DNA of 35,168 bases, taken from IMG/VR virus record IMGVR_UViG_3300047440_000444, positions 1-35,168 of that record; one strand, written 5' to 3'. Positions 1-7,287 of this stretch are shown here, one piece after another (positions within the stretch are counted from its first letter, which is position 1; each line of letters begins with the position of its first letter). Under the pieces are notes generated by a model. The model did not search any database. It was not told the DNA's origin and was given only the letters and a program-made list of their open reading frames with translations. Made by a program: the position numbers and the translations under genes. Source of the stretch: a virus.

Positions 1-141
1 TTTAGTTTCTTTTTCTACCAATTTCTCAATTTTAACACACTCTATTTTTGCCTTAGCCTTAGGCCTTAAGCATGTATAAAGCGTTGTTCCAAGTGTCACT
101 ACTGCAAATATTCCTGCAGCTACTATTGATAATAGTGTCAT
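1..141 (-). CDS. Small membrane protein (cut by window edge; completed at 35148-35168)
   Basis: The ATG at 141 opens a frame that runs off the left edge after 47 codons. Residues 3-23 or so are a hydrophobic segment (LLSIVAAGIFAVV), followed by a lysine- and glutamate-rich tail, which fits a single-pass inner membrane protein with a cytoplasmic or periplasmic charged tail. If the window is circular, the frame continues at 35168 without a break and ends in TAA at 35148, giving 54 residues. It is the first gene after the tail fibres and has its own promoter at 196-224. Its position and size suit a lysis accessory protein such as a holin or spanin, but no family is recognised, so that role is inference. 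Confidence 0.65.
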   Translation of the reverse strand, partial: MTLLSIVAAGIFAVVTLGTTLYTCLRPKAKAKIECVKIEKLVEKETK

Positions 142-179
142 TGTGTAATCTTTCTTAAAAACTAAGTTAATAATAATTT

Positions 180-222
180 GACGTAAATTAATGCCAACAT
201 AGTCATGACGTTAATTAATGTC
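180..222. repeat. Pair of related 16-bp dyads over the promoter
   Basis: The plus strand carries GACGTAAATTAATGCC (180-195) and GACGTTAATTAATGTC (207-222), 27 bases apart. The second copy is almost a perfect palindrome and overlaps the -35 box at 219-224. The first lies just beyond the -10 box. Two spaced copies bracketing a promoter are typical of a regulator binding site; the regulator is unknown. Confidence 0.45.
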
Positions 223-224
223 AA
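196..224 (-). promoter_or_regulatory. Sigma70-type promoter for the membrane-protein pair
   Basis: On the minus strand TTGACA (224-219) is followed after exactly 17 bases by TATGTT (201-196). The -35 box is perfect and the -10 box matches 4 of 6. The start of the 54-codon membrane protein lies about 55 bases downstream. This would let the two small membrane genes be transcribed separately from the fibre genes. Confidence 0.55.
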
Positions 225-241
225 TTTAAATCATGCTATCG

Positions 242-1726
242 CTAGGCAACATAATAAAATCCTTGAATAGTTATCTGGGCATTATTTGCAAAATTGGTGT
301 CCGCGAGTCCCTGGAATGTAGCAGGGAATCCGCCCTCATTGAGGATTATTGTACTGCCACCATCCATGTTGCCCCAGGCTGTAGTGAATCCAGCATCAAA
401 TGTAAGGCCTCGTCCGCTTTGTAACTGGAAATCTTGATGGGCATTGATTGCAATACCTGCTATTGGTATACCGGTAATAGTTGCAGCTCCCGTTGCCCCA
501 CCTTTTGATGACATATCAATTGATGCAGTAATAAATATAATATTACCTATTCTAGTATAGCTACCCCCACGATCATCATAAGACGCAACTGCCGTTCCGC
601 CAAAGCGTAATGTTGGAGTCCAGCTACCCGCCGCATAAAAATTAGGATCAAGGCCTATTGTTATCGTATTCCCGGCTCCCGATGTTGCTATCTCATTAGC
701 AGTTCCAAGTACGTTGAGTACGCCTGCTGCTGGCACTGCAGTCCCGGAATCAGTTGGATATGAATCTGCAATTGATCCGGCCGTATCTATATTAATAGTA
801 TTTGGGCCATTAGTGATTGTTATAGTTCCACCAGTAGATGTAATATTAGCCCATTCTGGTCCAGTATCTCCACCAATCAGAACTTGTCCATTTGCGCCAT
901 TAGACGATCCTAGTACGTCAGTATTGTCACAAAGAACAACACCACTAGTTAAACCAATTGGCCTATTATAAATACCAGCAATGATAGCCTTGTTTAAATT
1001 CCCTATGGCTGCATTGGTTCCAGTTCCCGCCCCGATCCGCAGAACATTTGATTCACCAGTAGTTCCAAAGACAGCCGATCCCAGCAAAATATTTCCAGAC
1101 TCATTAGTCTGATAATTATTACCAGAAAACGCTCCCAGAATGGTATTATTTGTCGATGTAATAAGGCTAAATCCAGAATTAAATCCCACTATAGTATTTA
1201 ATTGTCCAGATGTAAGGCTTACTCCGCATGAATAACCCAATATAGTATTAGCAGATCCACTTATTCCATATCCAGATAATGCTCCTATTGCTATATTCGC
1301 ACTACCGTCAGTAACCGAGAAATTAATAGTATTAATACCCGATGGGACAACGCTAAATTCTACCGTGCCGCCAGCAAGTGGATGCGCAAATAAGTTTATG
1401 ATGCCATTTGATGGATTAGCTAGTCCATTATCAGTATCTATAGCAACCACATTGCCAAATCCCCCAGCTAATTTAAGCCAAAGTCCCTTCGATCCCCGAG
1501 AATTTGAGTCTCCAGCTTTTGAAGCTAACCACCAGAGTTCAGCAGTATCAATAGCAGTTCCTGTTGAATTATCAACATATGGATAAAACCATAAGTCTCC
1601 CAAGGCATAGTTTGCCCAATCTCTAAAGTCTGGCGTTCTAACATCATTAAATTCATAGTTTGGCGGCTGAAATGCTCGAGTGCCTCTATAGGCCTGCCCG
1701 AGCGTTGCACCTAGTTTATTAGACAT
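242..1726 (-). CDS. Tail fibre with YadA-like head repeats and receptor-tip domain
   Basis: This 494-residue protein is probably a tail fibre. The N-terminus (about 1-110) contains aromatic-rich sequence like that of the other fibre genes here. Residues of about 150-230 hold short repeats of the type NTILGxxSG / NIAIGxLSG, resembling trimeric autotransporter head repeats, followed by LRIGAGTG and an IIAGI motif. The C-terminal part (about 370-494) begins GSWTPTLRFGGTA and contains YTRIGNIIF. A version of this domain also ends the 400-residue fibre at 1841-3043, so it is likely the host-binding tip or a trimerisation domain. The start has a strong AGGAG site. It overlaps a 37-codon gene by 8 bases. 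Confidence 0.8.
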   Translation of the reverse strand: MSNKLGATLGQAYRGTRAFQPPNYEFNDVRTPDFRDWANYALGDLWFYPYVDNSTGTAIDTAELWWLASKAGDSNSRGSKGLWLKLAGGFGNVVAIDTDNGLANPSNGIINLFAHPLAGGTVEFSVVPSGINTINFSVTDGSANIAIGALSGYGISGSANTILGYSCGVSLTSGQLNTIVGFNSGFSLITSTNNTILGAFSGNNYQTNESGNILLGSAVFGTTGESNVLRIGAGTGTNAAIGNLNKAIIAGIYNRPIGLTSGVVLCDNTDVLGSSNGANGQVLIGGDTGPEWANITSTGGTITITNGPNTINIDTAGSIADSYPTDSGTAVPAAGVLNVLGTANEIATSGAGNTITIGLDPNFYAAGSWTPTLRFGGTAVASYDDRGGSYTRIGNIIFITASIDMSSKGGATGAATITGIPIAGIAINAHQDFQLQSGRGLTFDAGFTTAWGNMDGGSTIILNEGGFPATFQGLADTNFANNAQITIQGFYYVA

Positions 1727-1832
1727 CTTTTCTCCTGCCCCTATTAATAAATAAATCTGGTGGTTGCGGCGCCCGAACGCCGTTTACGTGATCTCTTAGT
1801 GGCGATATGCCAGCAGTTCCTAAATTAGACAT
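1719..1832 (-). CDS. 37-residue protein between two fibre genes
   Basis: ATG at 1832 is preceded by AGGAG six bases upstream and opens a 37-codon frame ending in TAA at 1719-1721, overlapping the start of the next fibre gene by 8 bases. The product starts MSNLGTAG and ends in a basic RGRRK stretch. Its opening (MSN-LG, then a proline-rich APQPPD) resembles the N-termini of the fibre proteins on either side. It may be a capsid- or tail-anchoring remnant or a small fibre accessory protein. No family is recognised; the ribosome site and tight overlap are the evidence that it is translated. Confidence 0.55.
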   Translation of the reverse strand: MSNLGTAGISPLRDHVNGVRAPQPPDLFINRGRRKDV

Positions 1833-1840
1833 AATTGCTC

Positions 1841-3043
1841 CTAAACTCTATAGATAAGTGTGCCGCGGATGTTTGCACTTGTGTTGGCTATTTGTACCAC
1901 AGAAGCGCCTACAGCTGAACCGCTTGAAATCACTAAAGCAGTTGTGGTATTGGGTACGCCCTCTATTACAAGACTGGTTCTTCCTGCAGGCCATGAAGTT
2001 CCGGCTGAACTTATTACTATGTCGCCATCAGGCAGATAAGACGCGCTGTTATTAATTGTAAGTGGCAGTCCACCAAGAACCATATTGCCCGTTCCTGTGG
2101 CTGCAGTATACGTTATAGTAAATTGTGCAACGACTATGTTGCCAATGCGTGAGTATATACCAAACTGTGTGCCGTATGTTGTTGTTCCTGCAGTTGTTCC
2201 ACCAACTAACGTTGGAGTCCAACTTGTCCAATCAACAAATGTTGATAACGCAGATCCGCTACTACCACCAAAGTTTATAGTAGTACTTGAAGTGCTATTA
2301 GTGCTACCCAAAGTAACTGCTTTAACTCCAGCACCAGTTCCAATGTTAAGCGTATTATTTGTAGCATCAGTTGAGATACTTACTGTACCAGTACCACTAT
2401 TTGCAGTTATTGCTCCATTAGTTGCAGTAAGTGATAATGTTCCAGACCCAGATTGTACTGTTGTTGCTGATGTACTATTCGTACTGCCAAAAGTAGATGT
2501 TTTAACCGCTCCACCCGTAGCTACATTAACGGTAGTTGCTGAGGCATCATTACTAATTGCCAATACACCCGTCCCTGAATTTATTGTTAATGCACCGTTT
2601 GTTGAGGTAACATTTAGAGCCCCACTTCCAGATCGTACGGTTGTTGCCGATGTGCTATTAGTACTGCCGAATGTGGAAGTTTTAACAGCTCCACCTGTTG
2701 CTATATTGACCGTCGTCGCTGAGGCATCACTTGAAATTGAAAGCGCGCCAGTTCCAGAATTAATAGTTAAAGTTCCGTTGGTGCTTGTGACTGCTAAAGC
2801 CCCAGATCCCGATTGTAATGTTGTGCTAGAAGTTGAGTTAGTTGATCCAACTGTAGTTCCATGAGCATTAGCTGTTGTTCCTACAGTTATTCCAGCCGTA
2901 CCGCAATCAATTGCAACTGCAGCAGATGAAGTATTTCCTATGTTTATAGTACCAGTATTAGTGCCAGTTCCTATTGATGTTGTTCCGGCAGTAGAAGTAT
3001 TTAAGGCTACGACACCTTCTACTTTGCCACTCTTAAAACCCAT
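1841..3043 (-). CDS. Tail fibre with exact 60-residue repeats
   Basis: A 400-residue Thr/Ser/Gly-rich fibre. Residues 66-246 contain four occurrences of GSTNSTS spaced exactly 60 residues apart (66, 126, 186, 246), each followed by a GSGxL...TNGxxTxNSGTG pattern that suggests a beta-helical shaft. From about residue 268 (FVDWTSWTPTLVGG) it carries a C-terminal domain like that of the 494-residue fibre (WTPTL...GG, YSRIGNIV, GLPLT). Start has AAGGA seven bases upstream. It sits between two other fibre genes, and no chaperone or peptidase signature was seen. Product class is clear; the receptor is unknown. Confidence 0.8.
   Translation of the reverse strand: MGFKSGKVEGVVALNTSTAGTTSIGTGTNTGTINIGNTSSAAVAIDCGTAGITVGTTANAHGTTVGSTNSTSSTTLQSGSGALAVTSTNGTLTINSGTGALSISSDASATTVNIATGGAVKTSTFGSTNSTSATTVRSGSGALNVTSTNGALTINSGTGVLAISNDASATTVNVATGGAVKTSTFGSTNSTSATTVQSGSGTLSLTATNGAITANSGTGTVSISTDATNNTLNIGTGAGVKAVTLGSTNSTSSTTINFGGSSGSALSTFVDWTSWTPTLVGGTTAGTTTYGTQFGIYSRIGNIVVAQFTITYTAATGTGNMVLGGLPLTINNSASYLPDGDIVISSAGTSWPAGRTSLVIEGVPNTTTALVISSGSAVGASVVQIANTSANIRGTLIYRV
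2309..2848 (-). repeat. Three 180-bp in-frame repeats in a fibre gene
   Basis: Codons 66-245 of the 400-residue fibre are three tandem units of 60 codons. The protein copies are very similar, while the DNA copies have drifted at synonymous positions. Such units can expand or contract by recombination and change fibre length. Confidence 0.75.
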
Positions 3044-3052
3044 AATTTATCC

Positions 3053-4921
3053 TTAATATATTTGATATCCAAAACTGTCCCAAAGAAGCTGTATGGAAGC
3101 ATAATTTGTATTCATTACATATGTTGTAGCGCCATCCAGGAGTACAGCTCCGCCAACAGTCGTTACAGTTACGTTTTTAGAGAATGCATTACCCGCAGAA
3201 TCTTTAATAATAAATGACCTATAAGTTGTCGGGGCATTTGGTAGCTGAATTGTTATAGCGATAGTTGAAGTATCAACCGTAATATAATAATCGTTTGCGC
3301 CCACTACAAAGGGAGTTGCGTTTGCCACTACATAACCAGTAATAACATGTGGGGCATTAGTTCCCAATTGGCCAGTAGCGCTATCAATAACAACATTTAA
3401 TTGGTTAGAAACAGTAACGCCAGCTATACCCGAAACAAAGGTAGATGTAGTTGAAGATCCTACAGAACCATCATTGCCAAGCCGCATTACGCGGTTTTCT
3501 CCTATAGTCCCAAATGTATTTCCGATAATAATATTATCAGATTCCGTCGTAGTATAATTAATGGCTACTTGATTACCTAACGCTATATTGTTTGATGGAG
3601 AAACAGCATTTGCTAAAGCCTCCCAGCCAACTACCGTATTGCCATTAGTAGTTTGGATGCGGAATCCAGCCCCCTGTCCCACTGCTACATTGTAAAATCC
3701 ACTTGTTAAGCCATTAAGGGCTTGCGAGCCAAATCCAGAGTTATATTGCCCGCTTGTAACATTTTGCAATGCTGCATATCCAACGCTCGCGTTAAAAGTT
3801 CCAGTAGTAAGCCCAGAACAAGCTGAGGGCCCGATACCAACATTAAAGGAACAAACGCCAGTATTCATAGTAAAATTACCTGAATTTTCACCAACAAAGG
3901 TATTAGATGAACCAAGTTGCGATATCCAGCGAGTCCCACCATATTGGAATACTCCAGCCGTTCCAGCAGCATTAGTAGCCGGCATATTAATATTATTATT
4001 TAAACATACTTCAATTGTATTTCCAGATGCAATTGTATTAATATTAGTTGCCACTCCTCCAACCGAAGTGCCCCCTAGAACATTCACAACGCCTGCGGAT
4101 GGTGCCGCGCTTCCTGAATCAGCATCAAATGTAGTCGATCCGCCACTAGGAACCGGTATGGTGCCCAATTGATTAGTGACGCTATCTATAACAACTGCTA
4201 ATTGGTTAGCAACTACAACCCCAGAAATTCCGGAAATAAAGGCCGTAGATAATTCTTGAGGCCCTACTCCAGTTGCTTCTCCAATTCTTAATGAATTAGA
4301 AACCCCATTTGAACCACGAGAATTTATATAAATATTACTAGTCTCGCCGCCAGAAATCGCATTATTACCCGCATCCTTTCCGACAGCTACATTATAAAAT
4401 CCAGTTGTTATTCCGTTCATCGCATTATCACCAAGGGCGACGTTATATACACCCGTTGTGAGATCTGAATGAGCCGATACGCCAACTGCTACATTGCGAG
4501 CTGCAGATGTTATAAGGGTTTGACAATTACCACCGACGGCAATATTAAAATTTCCTGTAACAGCATTAGCAGATTGAGCTAATGATCCTATAGCAATATT
4601 ATATTGTCCAGATGTTAAGTGATTAAGAGTATTATGTCCAATGCCAACATTATCAGAACCTGAAACTGTAGCATTTCCAGAACTTTTACCTATTAATGTA
4701 TTATTGTTTACATCAGTTACATTGAGCGTCAATGTAGAGGTTCCCGGATTTCCAGTAATTTCTACAGTAGCTCCAGAATTATTTGCAGCGACATTTGTTA
4801 TGACGTTTATATTGCCCGAAATATCTGCAGGAACCGTGCCGCCGAGGTCTCCAGTTAAAGACTGTACATATGTTCCAGGTGGAATTGGCGAGCCCGCTCC
4901 GAATTTTAATATTTGTGACAT
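3053..4921 (-). CDS. Large tail fibre, internally duplicated
   Basis: A 622-residue fibre made of two related halves. Each half has a run of about 14-residue head-like repeats (NVGIGxxTLxxLTSGQYNIAIG type; residues about 90-190 and 345-450), a closing NSLRIG or NRVMRLG motif, and a conserved FISGIxGVxVxNQLxVVIDS element leading to QLGT. Such beta-roll repeats usually form trimeric shafts. The C-terminal 100 residues (from VITGYVV) form a different beta-rich domain with no WTPTL tip. The ribosome site is AAGGAGAAAAA. It is the third and longest gene of the fibre cluster and is probably the main shaft or a second receptor-binding protein. Confidence 0.8.
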   Translation of the reverse strand: MSQILKFGAGSPIPPGTYVQSLTGDLGGTVPADISGNINVITNVAANNSGATVEITGNPGTSTLTLNVTDVNNNTLIGKSSGNATVSGSDNVGIGHNTLNHLTSGQYNIAIGSLAQSANAVTGNFNIAVGGNCQTLITSAARNVAVGVSAHSDLTTGVYNVALGDNAMNGITTGFYNVAVGKDAGNNAISGGETSNIYINSRGSNGVSNSLRIGEATGVGPQELSTAFISGISGVVVANQLAVVIDSVTNQLGTIPVPSGGSTTFDADSGSAAPSAGVVNVLGGTSVGGVATNINTIASGNTIEVCLNNNINMPATNAAGTAGVFQYGGTRWISQLGSSNTFVGENSGNFTMNTGVCSFNVGIGPSACSGLTTGTFNASVGYAALQNVTSGQYNSGFGSQALNGLTSGFYNVAVGQGAGFRIQTTNGNTVVGWEALANAVSPSNNIALGNQVAINYTTTESDNIIIGNTFGTIGENRVMRLGNDGSVGSSTTSTFVSGIAGVTVSNQLNVVIDSATGQLGTNAPHVITGYVVANATPFVVGANDYYITVDTSTIAITIQLPNAPTTYRSFIIKDSAGNAFSKNVTVTTVGGAVLLDGATTYVMNTNYASIQLLWDSFGYQIY

Positions 4922-4930
4922 TTTTTCTCC

Positions 4931-5278
4931 TTATCGTACCGAAGCGTAAATGCAGGTCACATAAACGGATCCACTTGTTGGAGAGCTTGCTGTTTTCACA
5001 TATACACGATCAAACTCTGATTGTTCTAATGATCCACCTTGATCGCTTTTATTAGTACAATAATCATATACTTGACCAGACCCCGCAGGAATATAGTCAT
5101 AGTCATAAACACCGTCAAATGAAATCGTTATGCCTTGATTAGTTTCATTAATGAATTTAATAAGCCTAATTGGATTCTGAAATGGCGTTCCAACAATCTC
5201 ATATGTAGTAGAAATGTCTCCAAATGCTAATACCCTAAGTGGCTCATATCTGATACGTATTGCGCTTAAATTTGCCAT
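4931..5278 (-). CDS. Small tail or fibre-associated protein (paralogue A)
   Basis: 115 residues, predicted beta-rich, with ITISFDGVYDYDYIPAGS followed by YDYCTNKS and VYVKT. The same pattern (IISFDGITDHFYIVAGR, then VYIKQ) is in the next protein upstream in the operon (5286-5615), so the two are paralogues. The GGTG ribosome site is close to the ATG and it lies 8 bases after its paralogue. The position just before the large fibre suggests a virion component, for instance a fibre adaptor. No family name is assigned. Confidence 0.65.
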   Translation of the reverse strand: MANLSAIRIRYEPLRVLAFGDISTTYEIVGTPFQNPIRLIKFINETNQGITISFDGVYDYDYIPAGSGQVYDYCTNKSDQGGSLEQSEFDRVYVKTASSPTSGSVYVTCIYASVR

Positions 5279-5285
5279 TTATCAC

Positions 5286-5615
5286 CTATATTGAATATAA
5301 TCCTGAAAGCGCAATTTTACCGACGCCCGCAGCTGTAGATTGTTTAATATAAACCTTCTGATGCTTTGGCCATGTTACCTGATTTAGGATTCCATATAGT
5401 GGCTCACTTCTTCCAGCTACAATATAAAAATGATCCGTAATGCCATCAAATGATATTATTACATCAACATTGCTACCGTTTGAAATTGATAGCAAATAGC
5501 AAGCAGCAGTTGTTCCACTGGCATTCATTAACTGATATACACCAGTTAATGATGCTGAGTTAAATATGCTTACTGGTATGGCCTGCGCCTTAGCTCCAGC
5601 TTTATTAACTAACAT
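5286..5615 (-). CDS. Small tail or fibre-associated protein (paralogue B)
   Basis: 109 residues, beta-rich. It shares the core VIISFDGITDHFYIVAGR...VYIKQ with the 115-residue protein that follows it. Its start overlaps the end of the 77-codon gene by 11 bases, so translation is probably coupled. A structural role at the tail or fibre base is inferred from the neighbours only. Confidence 0.65.
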   Translation of the reverse strand: MLVNKAGAKAQAIPVSIFNSASLTGVYQLMNASGTTAACYLLSISNGSNVDVIISFDGITDHFYIVAGRSEPLYGILNQVTWPKHQKVYIKQSTAAGVGKIALSGLYSI

Positions 5616-5838
5616 TTACTTGTTCCTGTAAGGGCATAATGGGCTCTATGACTTGTGATTCTTCTGCTTGTTTTGCTAAAGCTTCTTGATTATGCCGCGC
5701 TTCTGTATTCTTTAAGTGAGTCATAAACTCTACACAGCATTCAATAGTTTCAGAAAAAGTCGCCCCGGGTATTGCTTGGAATTTAAATATTTTTCCGTTT
5801 TTTTCAAACTCAAATGATATATAGTTTCTTACGTTCAT
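5605..5838 (-). CDS. 77-residue unknown protein
   Basis: Starts MNVRNYISFEFEKNGKIF, reads as a short beta hairpin followed by a helix with two adjacent cysteines (ECCVEF) and a glutamine/glutamate-rich tail. The ATG has AAGGAG six bases upstream. It overlaps the next gene by 11 bases. In many phages small proteins with an opening like FEFEKNGKxFxF sit near tail or fibre genes, sometimes as assembly factors, but nothing here fixes the function. Confidence 0.6.
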   Translation of the reverse strand: MNVRNYISFEFEKNGKIFKFQAIPGATFSETIECCVEFMTHLKNTEARHNQEALAKQAEESQVIEPIMPLQEQVNVS

Positions 5839-5886
5839 TGTTCTCCTTGATGATGTGTTATATATCCCGTGATATTAATATTTAAA

Positions 5887-6147
5887 TTAATTCCCGTTAC
5901 CTGCGTGTTGTTGAAAAAGATTTCCAAGTCTGTTTTGTTGAGCATATTGTTGATACCGTTGTAATGCTAAAACGGCGCAAACTCCAGCAGACATCGATAG
6001 AGCACTAATCGTTAACTTATTACCAAAAAATGCTTTTGTTTTAAGATAGATAATCTCTTTGCGCGTGGGCTTTCTTAACCAGAAAGCTTCAGTTGTACCG
6101 ACAAAGAATAAGGATAATACCAATAAAGATAGTAAATTCATTTTCAT
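5887..6147 (-). CDS. 86-residue exported or membrane protein
   Basis: The N-terminus MKMNLLSLLVLSLFFVGTTEA has the form of a signal peptide with possible cleavage after TEA. A second hydrophobic stretch (ISALSMSAGVCAVLAL, about residues 49-64) would anchor it in the membrane. The C-terminus is Gln/Asn-rich. AAGGA precedes the ATG by about 7 bases. In a late operon an exported small protein could serve in lysis (spanin, holin) or superinfection exclusion; neither can be proved from sequence. Confidence 0.65.
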   Translation of the reverse strand: MKMNLLSLLVLSLFFVGTTEAFWLRKPTRKEIIYLKTKAFFGNKLTISALSMSAGVCAVLALQRYQQYAQQNRLGNLFQQHAGNGN

Positions 6148-6164
6148 ATAGATTCCTTTTAAAG

Positions 6165-6710
6165 TTATGGAGCAATATTTGAGAAATACGGTATATATAC
6201 TGTAGTTGTTCCGACATATCCCTTAATAAATCCAGTATTTGTGCCACTATTTGCGGTTGTAGATACGATACTTAAAGCACCTGCGCCCTGAGTCGTATTA
6301 ACTACATTAGTAAATGCATTCGTAGTTACTACTCCACCAAGATCGCCTGCAGAATAAATAGATTGCCCTACAATTGAACCCGCAATTGCCTCTATATTTC
6401 CCGCATCAGCAACAATATCTCCAGCAGTTGAAGTAATATCGGTTCCCGCAGTTATTGTTGTCGTTACATTAAGAGTTGCGAAATCACCCGCAGTTCCAGT
6501 AGATGTTAAGCCCTGAGACCAAGTTTTAGTTACTTCATTTATATACCAGAAAGTTGTGCCAGAAGCCGAGTTAATCCATTGTTGGCCATATGTTGCTACA
6601 TCTCTGCCATTAATTGGATCTCTTACATCTACATATGCTAATGGTGGTATATATGCAAATGCTTGCCTTAAGGCTGGAGATTGATTCCGTCTTGTTGTTA
6701 AATTTGCCAT
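6165..6710 (-). CDS. Tail fibre-like protein with short beta repeats
   Basis: 181 residues. Residues 1-80 hold an aromatic-rich head (AYIPPLAYVDVRDP, WINSASGTTFWYIN) of the sort that attaches fibres to the tail. Residues of about 90-130 are short Ile/Ala/Gly repeats (ITSTAGDIVADAGNIEAIAG) suggesting a narrow beta-helix. The C-terminal part resembles other fibre shafts. The start has AGGAG eight bases upstream. It is the first gene of the fibre group, next to the plus-strand regulator island, and could be a short fibre or an adaptor for the longer fibres. Confidence 0.7.
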   Translation of the reverse strand: MANLTTRRNQSPALRQAFAYIPPLAYVDVRDPINGRDVATYGQQWINSASGTTFWYINEVTKTWSQGLTSTGTAGDFATLNVTTTITAGTDITSTAGDIVADAGNIEAIAGSIVGQSIYSAGDLGGVVTTNAFTNVVNTTQGAGALSIVSTTANSGTNTGFIKGYVGTTTVYIPYFSNIAP

Positions 6711-6784
6711 AAGTAAACTCCTAAAGGATAAAATTAATTAAGCCCATTATAGTTATCCCACTGGAATTATGAGAGCCCATATGA

Positions 6785-6811
6785 TATAAATACCACTAGA
6801 AATCTAGCGGT
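6785..6811 (+). promoter_or_regulatory. Probable -10 box plus 20-bp dyad operator of the regulator island
   Basis: TATAAA at 6785-6790 is followed directly by a 20-bp dyad at 6792-6811: ACC-n-CTAGA-nn-TCTAG-n-GGT, with every base pair of the two arms matching. It lies where transcription would begin, just ahead of the AGGAG site of the first ribbon-helix-helix gene. No convincing -35 box was found. This fits autoregulation. Confidence 0.5.
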
Positions 6812-6821
6812 TAGGAGAATT

Positions 6822-6974
6822 ATGACAAAGAAGAGAACGCAGATCTCATTTGATATTGATCAAGAAGTACATCGTGCAATAAAAATAGATGCTGCTCAAC
6901 AATTAATATCCATGAATCTATGGCTAATGCGGGCAATATACAAAGCACTGAGAAAAGATAAAGATAATACTTGA
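6822..6974 (+). CDS. Ribbon-helix-helix (Arc/CopG-like) DNA-binding protein 1
   Basis: 50 residues beginning MTKKRTQISFDIDQEVHRAI. An N-terminal basic strand (RTQISFDI) is followed by two helices (EVHRAIKIDAAQQL, then SMNLWLMRAIYKALR), the layout of dimeric ribbon-helix-helix repressors such as Arc, Mnt and CopG. AGGAG lies five bases before the ATG. It is read against the late genes, and a strong promoter for the next regulator overlaps its stop codon. Likely role: repressor of its own island or of late transcription. Family assignment is by fold pattern only. Confidence 0.75.
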   Translation: MTKKRTQISFDIDQEVHRAIKIDAAQQLISMNLWLMRAIYKALRKDKDNT

Positions 6975-6998
6975 CACATTTGTGCATATGTGTATAAT
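6971..6998 (+). promoter_or_regulatory. Consensus promoter with internal ACACAT/ATGTGT operator
   Basis: TTGACA (6971-6976) and TATAAT (6993-6998) are both perfect consensus boxes with a 16-base spacer. An inverted repeat, ACACAT (6974-6979) and ATGTGT (6988-6993), spans the spacer, so a dimeric protein bound there would block RNA polymerase. It drives the second ribbon-helix-helix gene 24 bases downstream. Confidence 0.75.
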
Positions 6999-7021
6999 TA
7001 TAATAAATACCAAGGAGTACT

Positions 7022-7174
7022 ATGGAACATAAAGAAGTTGGAAGATTGGCGGTTAATCTTCCACAGGAAAAACATATGGCGCTTAAACGATATGCATTAG
7101 AACATAATGTAACAATCAGAAGTATTATAATTATGTTTATTGATAATCTTATACAAATGAACGGCACAAAATGA
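7022..7174 (+). CDS. Ribbon-helix-helix DNA-binding protein 2
   Basis: 50 residues. The segment VGRLAVNLPQEKHMALK gives the basic strand and first helix, and NVTIRSIIIMFIDNLI the second helix, as in CopG/Arc-type proteins; the LP turn between strand and helix is typical. AAGGAG lies six bases before the ATG and a perfect consensus promoter lies just upstream. The stop overlaps the next start (ATGA). It is probably the repressor that binds the palindrome inside its own promoter. Confidence 0.75.
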   Translation: MEHKEVGRLAVNLPQEKHMALKRYALEHNVTIRSIIIMFIDNLIQMNGTK

Positions 7175-7287
7175 AATTTATCCAATATACGCACTTATTT
7201 GAGATCAGCGTTATTCTTTCATTTGCTACTATTGCTACATTAGCTATCAAGGCAATTGAAATGCTTCAAACATATCTGAATCTTTAG
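7171..7287 (+). CDS. 38-residue membrane peptide
   Basis: The ATG overlaps the stop of the preceding regulator (ATGA). The product MKFIQYTHLFEISVILSF and onward has one hydrophobic helix (about residues 10-30) and no charged domain. The last 41 bases overlap the 3' end of the ejection-type gene on the other strand. It may be a small membrane-acting peptide co-expressed with the regulators; function unknown. Confidence 0.5.
   Translation: MKFIQYTHLFEISVILSFATIATLAIKAIEMLQTYLNL

Noticed and set aside
2085-2864. Plus-strand ORF of 259 codons
   Set aside because: It is antisense to the repeat region of the 400-residue fibre. It exists because the repeats avoid stops on both strands; composition is Val/Pro repeats and there is no ribosome site.
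6820-7194. Minus-strand ORF of 124 codons
   Set aside because: It is antisense to the two ribbon-helix-helix genes, which have strong ribosome sites and promoters. The predicted product looks like random hydrophobic sequence.
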